DNA from: DASUNQ01 sp044866775
Lineage (GTDB): Bacteria > Acidobacteriota > Thermoanaerobaculia > Multivoradales > UBA5704
Assembly (NCBI GenBank): GCA_044866775.1
Contig: JBIOUG010000136.1
Span: forward strand, 21,863-85,862
Length of the DNA stretch: 64,000 bases
Direction of reading: 5' to 3'
Part shown: piece by piece, positions 24,747-32,537 of the stretch
How positions within the stretch are numbered: position 1 is the stretch's first letter
Layout of the letters: every line of letters starts with the position of its first letter
Made by a program: the position numbers and the translations under genes
Notes under the pieces: generated by a model
What the model saw: only the letters and a program-made list of their open reading frames with translations
Database searches by the model: none
What the model was told of the DNA's origin: nothing

Positions 24747-27407
24747 ATGCAGATCCTCGAGACGCGCACGTACCGCGGCCCGAACCTCTACGCGCTCTGG
24801 CCGGTCATCCGGCTGCGGCTCGACCTGGGCGAGCTCGAGGAGTATCCGACCGGCCGGCTGCCGGGCTTCGCCGACCGCCTCGTCGCGCTGATCCCCTCGC
24901 TCGGCGAGCACACCTGCTCCTACGAGGGGCCGGGCGGGTTCGTGCGCCGCCTGCGCGAGGAGGAAGGCACCTGGCTCGGGCACGTCCTCGAGCACGTGGC
25001 GCTCGAGCTCCAGTGCCTCGCCGGCACGCGCGTCAGCTTCGGCAAGACGCGCGGCGAGGGGCTGCCGCGCGGCCAGTATCACGTCGTCTACAGCTACCGG
25101 CAGGAGGAGCTGGGGCACGGCGCGGGCGAGCTCGCGCTGCGCCTGCTCCGCCACCTGCTGCCGCCCGAGCGCGCCGCACACCTGCCGGGGCCGTTCGACT
25201 TCGCCGCCGAGCTCGCAGACCTCCGCCGCCGCGGCGAGGAGAGCGCCTTCGGCCCCACGACGGCGGCGCTGGTGCGGGCGGCCGAGGAGCGCGACATCCC
25301 CTGGCGGCGCATCAACGACGGCGCCCTCGTGCAGCTCGGCCAGGGCCGATACCAGCAGCGGATCGAGGCCTCGGTCACCGCCCGCACCAGCCTGCTGGCG
25401 GTCGAGATCGCCGCCGACAAGCGGCTCACCAACCAGCTCCTCGGCGACCGCGGGCTGCCGGTGCCGCGGCAGGAGGTGGTGGGCTCGGCCGAGGAGGCGG
25501 TGGCGGCGGCCGAGGAACTGGGCTGGCCGGTGGTGGTCAAGCCGGTCGACGGCCATCACGGCAACGCCGTGGCGACCGGTCTCGCGACCGCCGAGCAGGT
25601 GCGAACGGCCTACGCGCGGGCGCGCGAGGAGTCGGCGGGAGTCGTCGTCGAGCGCCACCAGCGGGGCCACGACTACCGCATCCTGGTCGTCGACGGGCGA
25701 GTGGTGGCGGTGGCGCAGCGCGTCCCCGGGCACGTGGTGGGGGACGGCCGCCACACCGTGGCCGAGCTCGTCGAGCGGCTCAACGCCGATCCGCGCCGCG
25801 GCGCCGGGCACGAGAAGGCGCTGACCCGCATCGAGCTCGACGAGCAGGCCGAGCGGCTGCTCGCCACTGCCGGCCTGACCGCCGTGTCCGTCCCGCCCGC
25901 CGGCCGCGTGCTCTACCTCCGCTCGACCGGCAACCTGTCGACCGGCGGCACGGCAATCGATCGCACCGACGAGATCCACCCCGACAACGTGGCGATGGCC
26001 GAGCGGGCGGTGCGCGCGGTCGGCCTCGACGTCGGCGGCGTCGACTTCATCACGCCGGACATCGGCCGGAGCTGGCGCGAGGCGGGCGGCGCGATCATCG
26101 AGGTCAACGCCGGCCCGGGCTTCCGCATGCACGTGGCGCCGAGCCAAGGGACGCCGCGCGACGTCGCCGGCCCGGTCGTCGACATGCTCTTCCCGCGCGG
26201 CACGAGCGCGCGCATCCCGATCGCCGCCATCACCGGCACCAACGGCAAGACGACCACGACGCGCCTGGTCGGGCACATCCTGCAGCTCGCCGGCTACACC
26301 GTCGGGATGGCGACGACCGACGGCGTCCACGTCGGCGGCGCGCTCACCGTGCCCGGCGACATGACCGGCCCGGAGGCGGCACGCCTGGTGCTCACCGATC
26401 CGCAGGTCGGCGCGGCGGTGCTCGAGACGGCCCGCGGCGGGCTGCTGCGCGCCGGGCTCGGCTTCCGCGAGTGCAACGTCGGCGCGGTGCTCAACGTCGC
26501 CGCCGACCATCTCGGGCTCGACGGCGTCGAGACGCTCGACGACCTCGCCGGCGTCAAGCGGATCGTCGTCGAGGTGGCGCGCGATGCCTGCGTCCTCGAC
26601 GGCGACGATCCGCGGGTGGCGGCCATGGCCGAGCACAGCCCGGGGGCGCCGATCTTCGTCGCGCTCGACGCCAAGCGACCGCTGGTGCGCCACCACGTCC
26701 GGCAGCGCGGCAAGGCGGTGACGCTCGACGAAGGGACGATCGTGCTCCACGAGGGCGAGGCGCCGCTGCCGCTGCTCGAGGCGCGGTCGATCCCGGCGAC
26801 GCTCGGCGGGCGCGCCCGCTACAACGTCAAGAACGCCATGTTCGCCGCCGCCATCGCGCACGCGCTGGGGGTCGGGCTCGACACCATCCGGCTCGGGCTC
26901 CGTACCTTCGACCTCTCGTTCGATGCCATCCCCGGACGCCTCAACCTCTACGACGGGCTGCCCTTCCGGGTGCTCCTCGACTACGCCCACAACGCCCACG
27001 CGCTGGCGGCGCTCGGCGAGCTGCTGCGGGCGATGCCGGTCGAGGGGCGGCGGATCGGCGTCCTCGCCTCCCCGGGGGACCGGCGGGACGAGGACGTGCG
27101 CGCGGTCGGCCGCGCCGCGGCGGCGGCCTTCGACCTCGTGCTGCTGCGCGAGGACGACGACCGGCGCGGCCGCGCTCCCGGCGAGACCGCGGCGCTGCTG
27201 CGGCAGGGGCTCCTCGCGGCCGGCTTCCCGGCGGCGCGGATCGTTCCCGGGGTGCTGGGCGAGGAGGCGTCGGTCGAGCGGGCGCTGGTGCTGGCCGAGG
27301 CGGGCGACTTGGTGATCGTGCTGGCCGACAAGGTGTCCCGAGCTTGGCGCCAGATCACGAGGTTTGAGCTGGTGCCGGTGCCGGCGCTAGTTGGTATGGC
27401 GCCGTGA
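24747..27407 (+). CDS. cphA: Cyanophycin synthetase
   Basis: This 886-residue enzyme polymerises Asp and Arg with ATP. The N-terminal domain ('MQILETRTYRGPNLYAL') is followed by an ATP-grasp module ('GWPVVVKPVDGHHGNAV', about 260-280) and a Mur-ligase-like module with P-loop 'ITGTNGKTTTTRL' (about 493-505) and 'LDYAHNAHAL'. Length matches CphA. The frame extends 18 codons upstream but this ATG begins the conserved sequence. The stop codon lies 21 bases inside the 3' end of the convergent monooxygenase gene. The pair with cphB implies a nitrogen and carbon store. Confidence 0.93.
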   Translation: MQILETRTYRGPNLYALWPVIRLRLDLGELEEYPTGRLPGFADRLVALIPSLGEHTCSYEGPGGFVRRLREEEGTWLGHVLEHVALELQCLAGTRVSFGKTRGEGLPRGQYHVVYSYRQEELGHGAGELALRLLRHLLPPERAAHLPGPFDFAAELADLRRRGEESAFGPTTAALVRAAEERDIPWRRINDGALVQLGQGRYQQRIEASVTARTSLLAVEIAADKRLTNQLLGDRGLPVPRQEVVGSAEEAVAAAEELGWPVVVKPVDGHHGNAVATGLATAEQVRTAYARAREESAGVVVERHQRGHDYRILVVDGRVVAVAQRVPGHVVGDGRHTVAELVERLNADPRRGAGHEKALTRIELDEQAERLLATAGLTAVSVPPAGRVLYLRSTGNLSTGGTAIDRTDEIHPDNVAMAERAVRAVGLDVGGVDFITPDIGRSWREAGGAIIEVNAGPGFRMHVAPSQGTPRDVAGPVVDMLFPRGTSARIPIAAITGTNGKTTTTRLVGHILQLAGYTVGMATTDGVHVGGALTVPGDMTGPEAARLVLTDPQVGAAVLETARGGLLRAGLGFRECNVGAVLNVAADHLGLDGVETLDDLAGVKRIVVEVARDACVLDGDDPRVAAMAEHSPGAPIFVALDAKRPLVRHHVRQRGKAVTLDEGTIVLHEGEAPLPLLEARSIPATLGGRARYNVKNAMFAAAIAHALGVGLDTIRLGLRTFDLSFDAIPGRLNLYDGLPFRVLLDYAHNAHALAALGELLRAMPVEGRRIGVLASPGDRRDEDVRAVGRAAAAAFDLVLLREDDDRRGRAPGETAALLRQGLLAAGFPAARIVPGVLGEEASVERALVLAEAGDLVIVLADKVSRAWRQITRFELVPVPALVGMAP

Positions 27408-28625
27408 TGGCTGCGGCGGCCGTTTGAAGCTGGAAAGACGTAAGAGCGCATCCGAGCCCGGCGCAAGGCTGGCTTCGTAGGCGGCGACGAAGTCGGGGTC
27501 GCGGCGGCGCAGGTTCTCGTGGTCCACCTTCTCGCTGCGGGTCATCGCGCGGTAGGCGAAGGGGAGCGGGTCGAGGTGGAGGTCGCGGGCGGCGGTCTCG
27601 AACCACTCGGCGCTCGCCTCGGCCGCCGCCTGATAGCGCTCGACGATCGGTCGGCGTGCCGCCTCGAAGGCTTCGAGAGCGGGCGCCAGCGCCGCGTGCT
27701 CGCCGATCGCGCGAGCGAGGGCTATGGCGTCCTCGAGCGCCAGCTTGGTCCCGGAGCCGATCGAGAAGTGCGCGGTGTGCAGGGCGTCGCCCAGGAGCAC
27801 CGTGCAGCCTAGGCGCGAAGGCTTTCGCGCCGTGCTCCAATCGTGGCTCCAGCGGCGGTTGCGCAGGGTCAGGAAGTTGATCCAACGCGAGGCGTTCGAG
27901 AGCAGCGGCTCGCCGCGCAAGTCGTCCGCGAACACCTGCTCGAGATAGCGCAGCCCGTCCTCCTCCGACCGTGCGTCGAGGCCGGCGCGCTCCCAGACCT
28001 CCGGGGCGCACTCGACGATGAAGGTGCTGCGGTCGGCGCCGTACTTGTACGAGTGGGCGATGAAGAGGCCGGCGGCGCTCTCGCGGAAGGTCAAGGTGAG
28101 GCCGTGGAAGAGGCGCGGCGTGCCGAGCCAGATGTACTTGTTGGGGCGGGCGTCGAAGCGCGGCTCGAAGGCGTCGCCGAAGCGCTCGCGCACGACGCTC
28201 CGCACGCCGTCGGCGCCGACCAGGAGGTCGGCGGCGGGGAGATCGTCGACGTCGCCCGCCTCACCCACCGGCTGCGCGAAGCGCAGGTCCACTCCCAGCT
28301 CCTCGCAGCGCCGCTGCAGCACCTCGAGCAGCGCCAGGCGCGCGATCCCCGAGAAGCGGTTGCCGCGGATCGTGACCTTCTGCCCGCGGTGGACGATGTC
28401 GACGTTGTCCCAGCGCGCCAGCAGGCCGTCGAGGACGCGGAAGGTCGGCGGGTCCGGCTCGGCGAGGTAGGAGAGGGTCTGCTCGGAGAAGACGACGCCC
28501 CAGCCGAAGGTGGTGTGGCGCGGGTTGCGCTCGAGGATCGTCACCTCGTGGCGCGGGTCCGCGCGCTTCATCAGCAGCCCGAAGTAGAGGCCGGCCGGGC
28601 CGCCGCCGACGATGACGATTCGCAT
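27387..28625 (-). CDS. FAD monooxygenase resembling the N-terminal half of anthraniloyl-CoA monooxygenase
   Basis: This 412-residue flavoprotein hydroxylase has the FAD motif 'MRIVIVGGGPAGLYFGLLMK' (GxGxxG at 7-12), the 'LLVGADGVRSVVR' motif and the second FAD motif 'GDALHTAHFSIGSGTKLALEDA' (quoted in part: GDALHTAHFSIGSGTK). That last block is characteristic of anthraniloyl-CoA monooxygenase and salicylyl-CoA 5-hydroxylase. In Azoarcus the anthraniloyl-CoA enzyme is fused to an OYE-type reductase; here a separate OYE gene lies two genes upstream. An ~11-residue insertion before GDALHT coincides with a palindrome at 27812-27831. The start overlaps the DUF72 stop (TGATG). Confidence 0.82.
   Translation of the reverse strand: MRIVIVGGGPAGLYFGLLMKRADPRHEVTILERNPRHTTFGWGVVFSEQTLSYLAEPDPPTFRVLDGLLARWDNVDIVHRGQKVTIRGNRFSGIARLALLEVLQRRCEELGVDLRFAQPVGEAGDVDDLPAADLLVGADGVRSVVRERFGDAFEPRFDARPNKYIWLGTPRLFHGLTLTFRESAAGLFIAHSYKYGADRSTFIVECAPEVWERAGLDARSEEDGLRYLEQVFADDLRGEPLLSNASRWINFLTLRNRRWSHDWSTARKPSRLGCTVLLGDALHTAHFSIGSGTKLALEDAIALARAIGEHAALAPALEAFEAARRPIVERYQAAAEASAEWFETAARDLHLDPLPFAYRAMTRSEKVDHENLRRRDPDFVAAYEASLAPGSDALLRLSSFKRPPQPSRRHTN
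27812..27831. repeat. In-frame palindrome inside the monooxygenase gene
   Basis: GGCGCGAA and TTCGCGCC pair around a 4-base loop. It encodes part of an apparent insertion (ARKPSRLGC) just ahead of the second FAD motif. A near-identical palindrome lies at 37313-37332 in another coding region. Confidence 0.65.
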
Positions 28626-29344
28626 CAGGCCGCGCTCTCCGCCGCGAGCTCGAGCAGGCGCCGCGCGGCGAGCGGGCCGCGCTCGTCCTCGTGCTTGAAG
28701 AAGAGGTAGGCCTCGCGCCACTCCTGGGCCCGGACCGCGGCGAGCCAGCGGCGCAGCTCGTCGTCCGGATAGCTCTCGCGGCGCAGCCGCAGGTAGCCGA
28801 TCGGCGCGGTCGCGATCAGCTCGCCGAGCGGCGCCTCGTCGGTGTCGGCCTGACAGAGGATGCGCCCGTGCTCGCGCAGCGCCCCGAGGACCTCGTCGTC
28901 GTGCCACGACGGATGGCGGAACTCGAAGGCGACCGGGGCGCTCACGTCCTCCTCGACGAGCAGCGCCAGGAACTCCTGGAGGCGCGGCAGATCCTTCTTG
29001 AGGTTCGGCGGCAGGCCGACCAGGACGGGTCCCAGCCGCGCGCCGAGCGCGGCCACGGTGCGGAAGAGGTAGGAGGTCTCCTCGGCGGCGCCGCGGAGGC
29101 GCTTGATGTGGGTGATCCTCTGCGCCGCCTTGAGCGCGAAGCGGAAGTCCTCCGGCACCTCCGCGGCCCAGGCCTCGATCACCGCCCGCTTGGGCAGGCG
29201 GTAGAAGGTGTTGTTGATCTCGACCGCCGGCAGGCGCTCGCCGTAGAAGCCGAGCATCGACGCGGCGGGCAGCTTCTCGGGATAGAAGCTGCCGCACCAC
29301 TCCTTGAAGGCGTAGCCGCTGGTGCCCACCCAAAGTCGCGTCAT
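28625..29344 (-). CDS. DUF72 family protein
   Basis: This 239-residue protein starts 'TRLWVGTSGYAFKEWCGSFYP', followed by 'VEINNTFYRLP', 'FRFALKAAQRITH' and 'VAFEFRHPSWHDDEV', the standard landmarks of the DUF72 (YecE-like) TIM-barrel family. Its biochemical activity is unknown. Its ATG overlaps the OYE stop by four bases and its stop overlaps the monooxygenase start by one, so it is translationally embedded between the two putative halves of an anthraniloyl-CoA monooxygenase. Whether this is functional or chance insertion cannot be told from one sequence. Confidence 0.88.
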   Translation of the reverse strand: MTRLWVGTSGYAFKEWCGSFYPEKLPAASMLGFYGERLPAVEINNTFYRLPKRAVIEAWAAEVPEDFRFALKAAQRITHIKRLRGAAEETSYLFRTVAALGARLGPVLVGLPPNLKKDLPRLQEFLALLVEEDVSAPVAFEFRHPSWHDDEVLGALREHGRILCQADTDEAPLGELIATAPIGYLRLRRESYPDDELRRWLAAVRAQEWREAYLFFKHEDERGPLAARRLLELAAESAA

Positions 29345-30813
29345 GCGCCGGTCTCTTCCGGCGGCTCCCACGCCGGAGGCACGAGGCGCCGCAAGCCGTC
29401 GCGCGAGAGGGCAATGCCCGGCGCCTCGAGATCGAGGCGGTCCCAGAGCTGACAGGTCACCTGCTTGTGCTTCTGATCGAGCCCCTCGCAGACGTTCGAG
29501 TAGATGCAGCGCCGCACCTCGGCGCCCAGCCCGAGGCGGACCTTGCGGTACCAGTCGGGGTCGGCGAGGCTCTGGCGCGCCGCGGCGACGATATCGGCCT
29601 CGCCGCGGCGCAGGATGCCCTCGGCCTGCGAGAAGCTGGAGATGCCGCCCGCGACGACGACCGGCGTCGAGAAGCCGGCGGCGCGCACGGCGGCGCGGAT
29701 GGCGGCGGTCGGCTCGACGTTGCGCCCGAACGGGCCGCGAGCGTCGGAGATCGCGGTCGGCATGCACTCGTAGCCGGAGGGGCCGGTGTAGGGATAGGCG
29801 GCCCAGCCGATCTTCGGCTGCTTGGCGTCCTCGAACTTGCCGCCGCGCGAGAGCGACAGGAAGTCCATGCCGGCGCGCGCCAGCTCGACGCCGAAGTAGA
29901 CGGCGTCCTCCGCGGTGCTGCCGCCGGCGATGCAGTCCTCGGTCAGGTAGCGGCAGCCGACGGTGTAGTCGGCGCCGGCCCGCTCGCGCACTCGGCGGAA
30001 GACCTCGAGCGGCAGGCGCACGCGGTTCTCGCGCGGGCCGCCGTAGCCGTCCGGCCGGGTGTTCAGGGCGGAGAGGAACGAGGCCATGGTGTAGGCGTGG
30101 GCGTAGTGGAGCTCGACGCCGTCGAAGCCCGCCTCGCGGGCGCGGCAGGCGGCGTCGGCGAAGATGTCGGGGAGGACCTGCGGCAGGTCACGGACGTGCG
30201 GGCGGTCCAAGTCGGTGACGCGCTCGCGGAAGCCGAAGCGGAGGGCCTCGAGCTCGCGCGCGGTGAGGACGCGGTCGAGCGCGGGCTCGGAGAGCGCGAG
30301 GAGGCGCTCGCGGACGTCGGCTTCGGGGAGGTCGGCCGGGGCGCCGAGCGCCGCGCGGTGGCGGTCGGTCACCTGGAGGTAGCGGCGGAAGTAGGTCTCG
30401 GGCTCGGGACGGCGCTTGATCGCCAGGAAGTCGATGATCTGGATGAAGAGGCGGGTGCGGCCGCGGCTCGCGCGGCGCACGGTGTCGACGAGGTCGCGGA
30501 GGCCGGGGAGGAAGCGGTCGTGGCCGATGCGCAGGAGCGGGCCGCTCGGGATGTCGCGGACGCCGGTGGCCTCGACGACCAGGGCGCCGGGCTGGCCCTG
30601 GGCGAAGCGCTCGTACCAGGCGAGGACGTCGGGGGTGACGAAGCCGTCTTCGGTGGCGCGCCAGGGGACCATGGCCGGGACCCAGGTGCGCTCTTCGAGG
30701 CGGACGGAGCCGACCTGGATAGGCGAGAACCAGAGCGAGAGGGCAGCCTCCTCGCGCGTCGGCCAGTCGCCGGGGGGCGGCTCGTGCTTGATGCGCTCGG
30801 GAGGCTTCCACAT
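29341..30813 (-). CDS. Old-yellow-enzyme family NAD(P)H:flavin oxidoreductase
   Basis: This 490-residue FMN-dependent TIM-barrel oxidoreductase reduces activated double bonds. 'FSPIQVGSVRLEERTWVPAM' at the N-terminus, 'FDGVELHYAHAYTMASFLS', 'RPDGYGGPRENRVR' and 'PVVVAGGISSFSQAEGIL' are OYE signatures. A ~60-residue C-terminal extension has two Cys (RCIYSNVCEG) that might bind metal or be structural. It begins the operon OYE-DUF72-monooxygenase, making it the candidate reductase partner in anthraniloyl-CoA dearomatisation. The ATG at 30813 follows a TATACT -10 by 10 bases; the upstream frame is not supported. Confidence 0.83.
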   Translation of the reverse strand: MWKPPERIKHEPPPGDWPTREEAALSLWFSPIQVGSVRLEERTWVPAMVPWRATEDGFVTPDVLAWYERFAQGQPGALVVEATGVRDIPSGPLLRIGHDRFLPGLRDLVDTVRRASRGRTRLFIQIIDFLAIKRRPEPETYFRRYLQVTDRHRAALGAPADLPEADVRERLLALSEPALDRVLTARELEALRFGFRERVTDLDRPHVRDLPQVLPDIFADAACRAREAGFDGVELHYAHAYTMASFLSALNTRPDGYGGPRENRVRLPLEVFRRVRERAGADYTVGCRYLTEDCIAGGSTAEDAVYFGVELARAGMDFLSLSRGGKFEDAKQPKIGWAAYPYTGPSGYECMPTAISDARGPFGRNVEPTAAIRAAVRAAGFSTPVVVAGGISSFSQAEGILRRGEADIVAAARQSLADPDWYRKVRLGLGAEVRRCIYSNVCEGLDQKHKQVTCQLWDRLDLEAPGIALSRDGLRRLVPPAWEPPEETGA

Positions 30814-30823
30814 GCCGCCGGCC

Positions 30824-30829
30824 AGTATA
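30824..30829 (-). promoter_or_regulatory. Putative -10 of the OYE/monooxygenase operon
   Basis: TATACT on the minus strand lies 10 bases upstream of the OYE start codon, implying a 5' leader of only a few bases. I could not find a convincing -35 at 16-18 bases. Confidence 0.35.
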
Positions 30830-30930
30830 GCGGCGGCGTCCGAGGCGCATGTTTGCGCCCGAACCGCGGAGCGCAACCAGCGGCCAACCTGCACGTTCGG
30901 GGACCGTTTTTCCGTCTTCTCTCGTGGGGC

Positions 30931-30966
30931 TTGACAGAGGGCGTGATTGTGGTCACAATGACCACA
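30931..30966 (+). promoter_or_regulatory. Promoter and operator of the toxin-antitoxin pair
   Basis: TTGACA (30931-30936), 17-base spacer, CACAAT (30954-30959), 6 bases, then the ATG. A perfect 8-bp dyad TGTGGTCA-N3-TGACCACA (30948-30966) covers the -10 and the first base of the start codon. Phd-type antitoxins bind such dyads to repress their own operon, and the transcript would be leaderless. Confidence 0.75.
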
Positions 30967-31250
30967 TGCGGCGCGCTGTGGGATCGCGAGAGCTGAAGAC
31001 GCGGTTGGGGACCTACCTGCGCGAGGTGCAAGGGGGAGCGACCATCGTGGTCACGGAGCGCGGGCGACCGGTGGCCGAGCTACGGCCGGTTCAGCCGGCC
31101 GATAGCCTCGAGGGACGCCTGAATCAGATGGCGGCCAAGGGCTTGCTCAGCCGCGGGACGGGAAGACCGCTGCGCCCCTTCGAACCGATCAAGATCAGCG
31201 GTCCGCCCATTTCACAGACGATCATCGAGGACCGCGAGGACCGATTCTGA
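30966..31250 (+). CDS. Phd/YefM-type antitoxin
   Basis: This 94-residue antitoxin has the N-terminal DNA-binding signature 'VGSRELKTRLGTYLREVQGGATIVVTERGRPVAEL' (key parts: SRELKTRLGTYL and VTERGRPVAEL). The C-terminal part, rich in charged and Pro residues, would wrap the toxin. An 8-bp dyad overlaps its promoter and start codon, consistent with autorepression. The PIN-domain toxin gene overlaps its stop. The module sits within a catabolic gene block on the opposite strand. Confidence 0.9.
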   Translation: MRRAVGSRELKTRLGTYLREVQGGATIVVTERGRPVAELRPVQPADSLEGRLNQMAAKGLLSRGTGRPLRPFEPIKISGPPISQTIIEDREDRF

Positions 31251-31675
31251 TCGACTTTCTCGACGCGAGCGCCCTGGTCAAGAACTACGTCGACGAGCCG
31301 GGGAGAGAGGACGTGCGGCGCGTCCTCGAGCGGGGCGGCGCGGCCGTGAGCCGTCTGTCGGAGGTCGAGGTGGCCTCGGCGCTGATGCGTCGCGTGCGCC
31401 TCGGCTCACTGCCGGCGGAGGAGTACGCGCGCGCCGCGCAAGCTCTGCGAGCGGACCTCGCTGATCTCGAGGTAGTGGAACTGGAAACGAGAGTCGTGAC
31501 GTTCGCCACCACCCTCTTGGAGCGTCATCCCCTACGCGCCAGCGACGCGATTCAACTCGCGTCCTGCCTGCTCTTGCGCGACAGCCTCCCGGAGCAGGTC
31601 GCCTTCCTGGCCTACGACCGGCGCCTCAACGAGGCCGCAGCGCGAGAGGGGCTGCAGCCGGCGACCGCCGACTGA
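31247..31675 (+). CDS. PIN-domain (VapC-type) toxin
   Basis: The ~142-residue product begins 'LIDFLDASALVKNYVDEPG', with the first PIN-domain Asp in DASALVK; further acidic residues occur in 'RLSEVEVASAL', 'HPLRASDAIQLAS' and 'FLAYDRRL'. PIN toxins are Mg-dependent RNases, often cutting tRNA or rRNA. No ATG, GTG or TTG precedes the essential first Asp in this frame; the earliest GTG (31313) would delete it. I therefore use CTG at 31247, 6 bases after GAGGA; ATT at 31244 is the alternative. Either would overlap the antitoxin stop. Confidence 0.78.
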   Translation: MIDFLDASALVKNYVDEPGREDVRRVLERGGAAVSRLSEVEVASALMRRVRLGSLPAEEYARAAQALRADLADLEVVELETRVVTFATTLLERHPLRASDAIQLASCLLLRDSLPEQVAFLAYDRRLNEAAAREGLQPATAD

Positions 31676-31955
31676 CATCGCGCCCACGCCGCCGCACTAC
31701 GCGGGGAGCTTGGGTGCCTCCACCTCCTCTCTGGCTACCTGCCCGTCGTCCTCGGGGAATTGCAAGACAGAGCCGAAACGATGACAATCAACGGTGGACC
31801 GCGAGGGAATAAGCACGCGGCAGCGCCGAAGCCATAGAATCCGCGCCGGCACACCTGTAGCAGACACAGCATGGGGTATCAAACGTGGCGACCAAGTGCG
31901 GGGTTGGTGACCCGTCCTCAGTACCCCTAAATTCACCCAGGAGCGAGCTCTGACA

Positions 31956-32537
31956 ATGCTGCCAATGCAGAACTCGTTTTGTTCGCGATTCGTGCCCGTA
32001 AGTCCTTTGGAATCAGAGGTCGATTTTCACCCAGAGGGCTTTTGCCACGGGCTGCTGGGGGTACAGGTCGCCTTGGATCTCGACTCTCTACTCGTCGAAC
32101 TGCTCTCGACCTATGATCTTCTGTGTGCCTTCGTCACGCGATTCTGCAAAGAGATTCTAGCAGAGCCAAAGAGATGGACCGTTGAAGGCGTTCTGGCGGA
32201 CATGGACGAACCAGCAATGTGGCTTGAAGAGCTGCGGGAAGCGCGGAATCATTTCAACCATGGGGCGGGCCTATGGCCTGCCGTGAAGGTGCTCTCGCTC
32301 GACCCGCTTTCAATCGAGTTCGTTGCCCTCCGAGAGCATGGGTTGGCAAACCGCCCGGGAGGCTATGTTGCGTTCGCGACTATTGAACAAGTGTGGTATC
32401 AGGTTGACCAGTCCCTTCTCGGTATCCATTCCTGGTTGGTGAACAAGATCGTTCAAGTCGAGTCGGTGGAGGCGGACACTGTCGTGGAGGCGGACACCTC
32501 GAACCGTTCTAGCGCCGCAGCAGCTCGCGGGCGATGA
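31956..32537 (+). CDS. Low-GC ORF with a HEPN-like RxxxxH motif
   Basis: This 193-residue protein is mostly helical and carries 'ELREARNHFNHGAG', where R97-N-x3-H102 matches the HEPN RNase-like motif Rx4-6H. GC content is near 53%, well below the neighbours. It lies directly after the toxin-antitoxin pair, and its 3' end overlaps the convergent acyl-CoA dehydrogenase gene by 29 bases. The C-terminal 20 residues look like read-through. The start is uncertain: AGGAG sits 12 bases upstream of the first ATG. I found nothing supportable in the 280-base gap 31676-31955 before it apart from short ORFs. Confidence 0.5.
   Translation: MLPMQNSFCSRFVPVSPLESEVDFHPEGFCHGLLGVQVALDLDSLLVELLSTYDLLCAFVTRFCKEILAEPKRWTVEGVLADMDEPAMWLEELREARNHFNHGAGLWPAVKVLSLDPLSIEFVALREHGLANRPGGYVAFATIEQVWYQVDQSLLGIHSWLVNKIVQVESVEADTVVEADTSNRSSAAAARGR

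Noticed and set aside
23469..26999. A 1176-codon minus-strand frame opposite cphB and cphA
   Set aside because: It is antisense to two well-identified genes and rich in His/Arg/Gly in the way antisense frames are here.
31697..31936. A 79-codon minus-strand ORF in the gap after the toxin gene
   Set aside because: No motif, no ribosome site and no homology that I can recognise.
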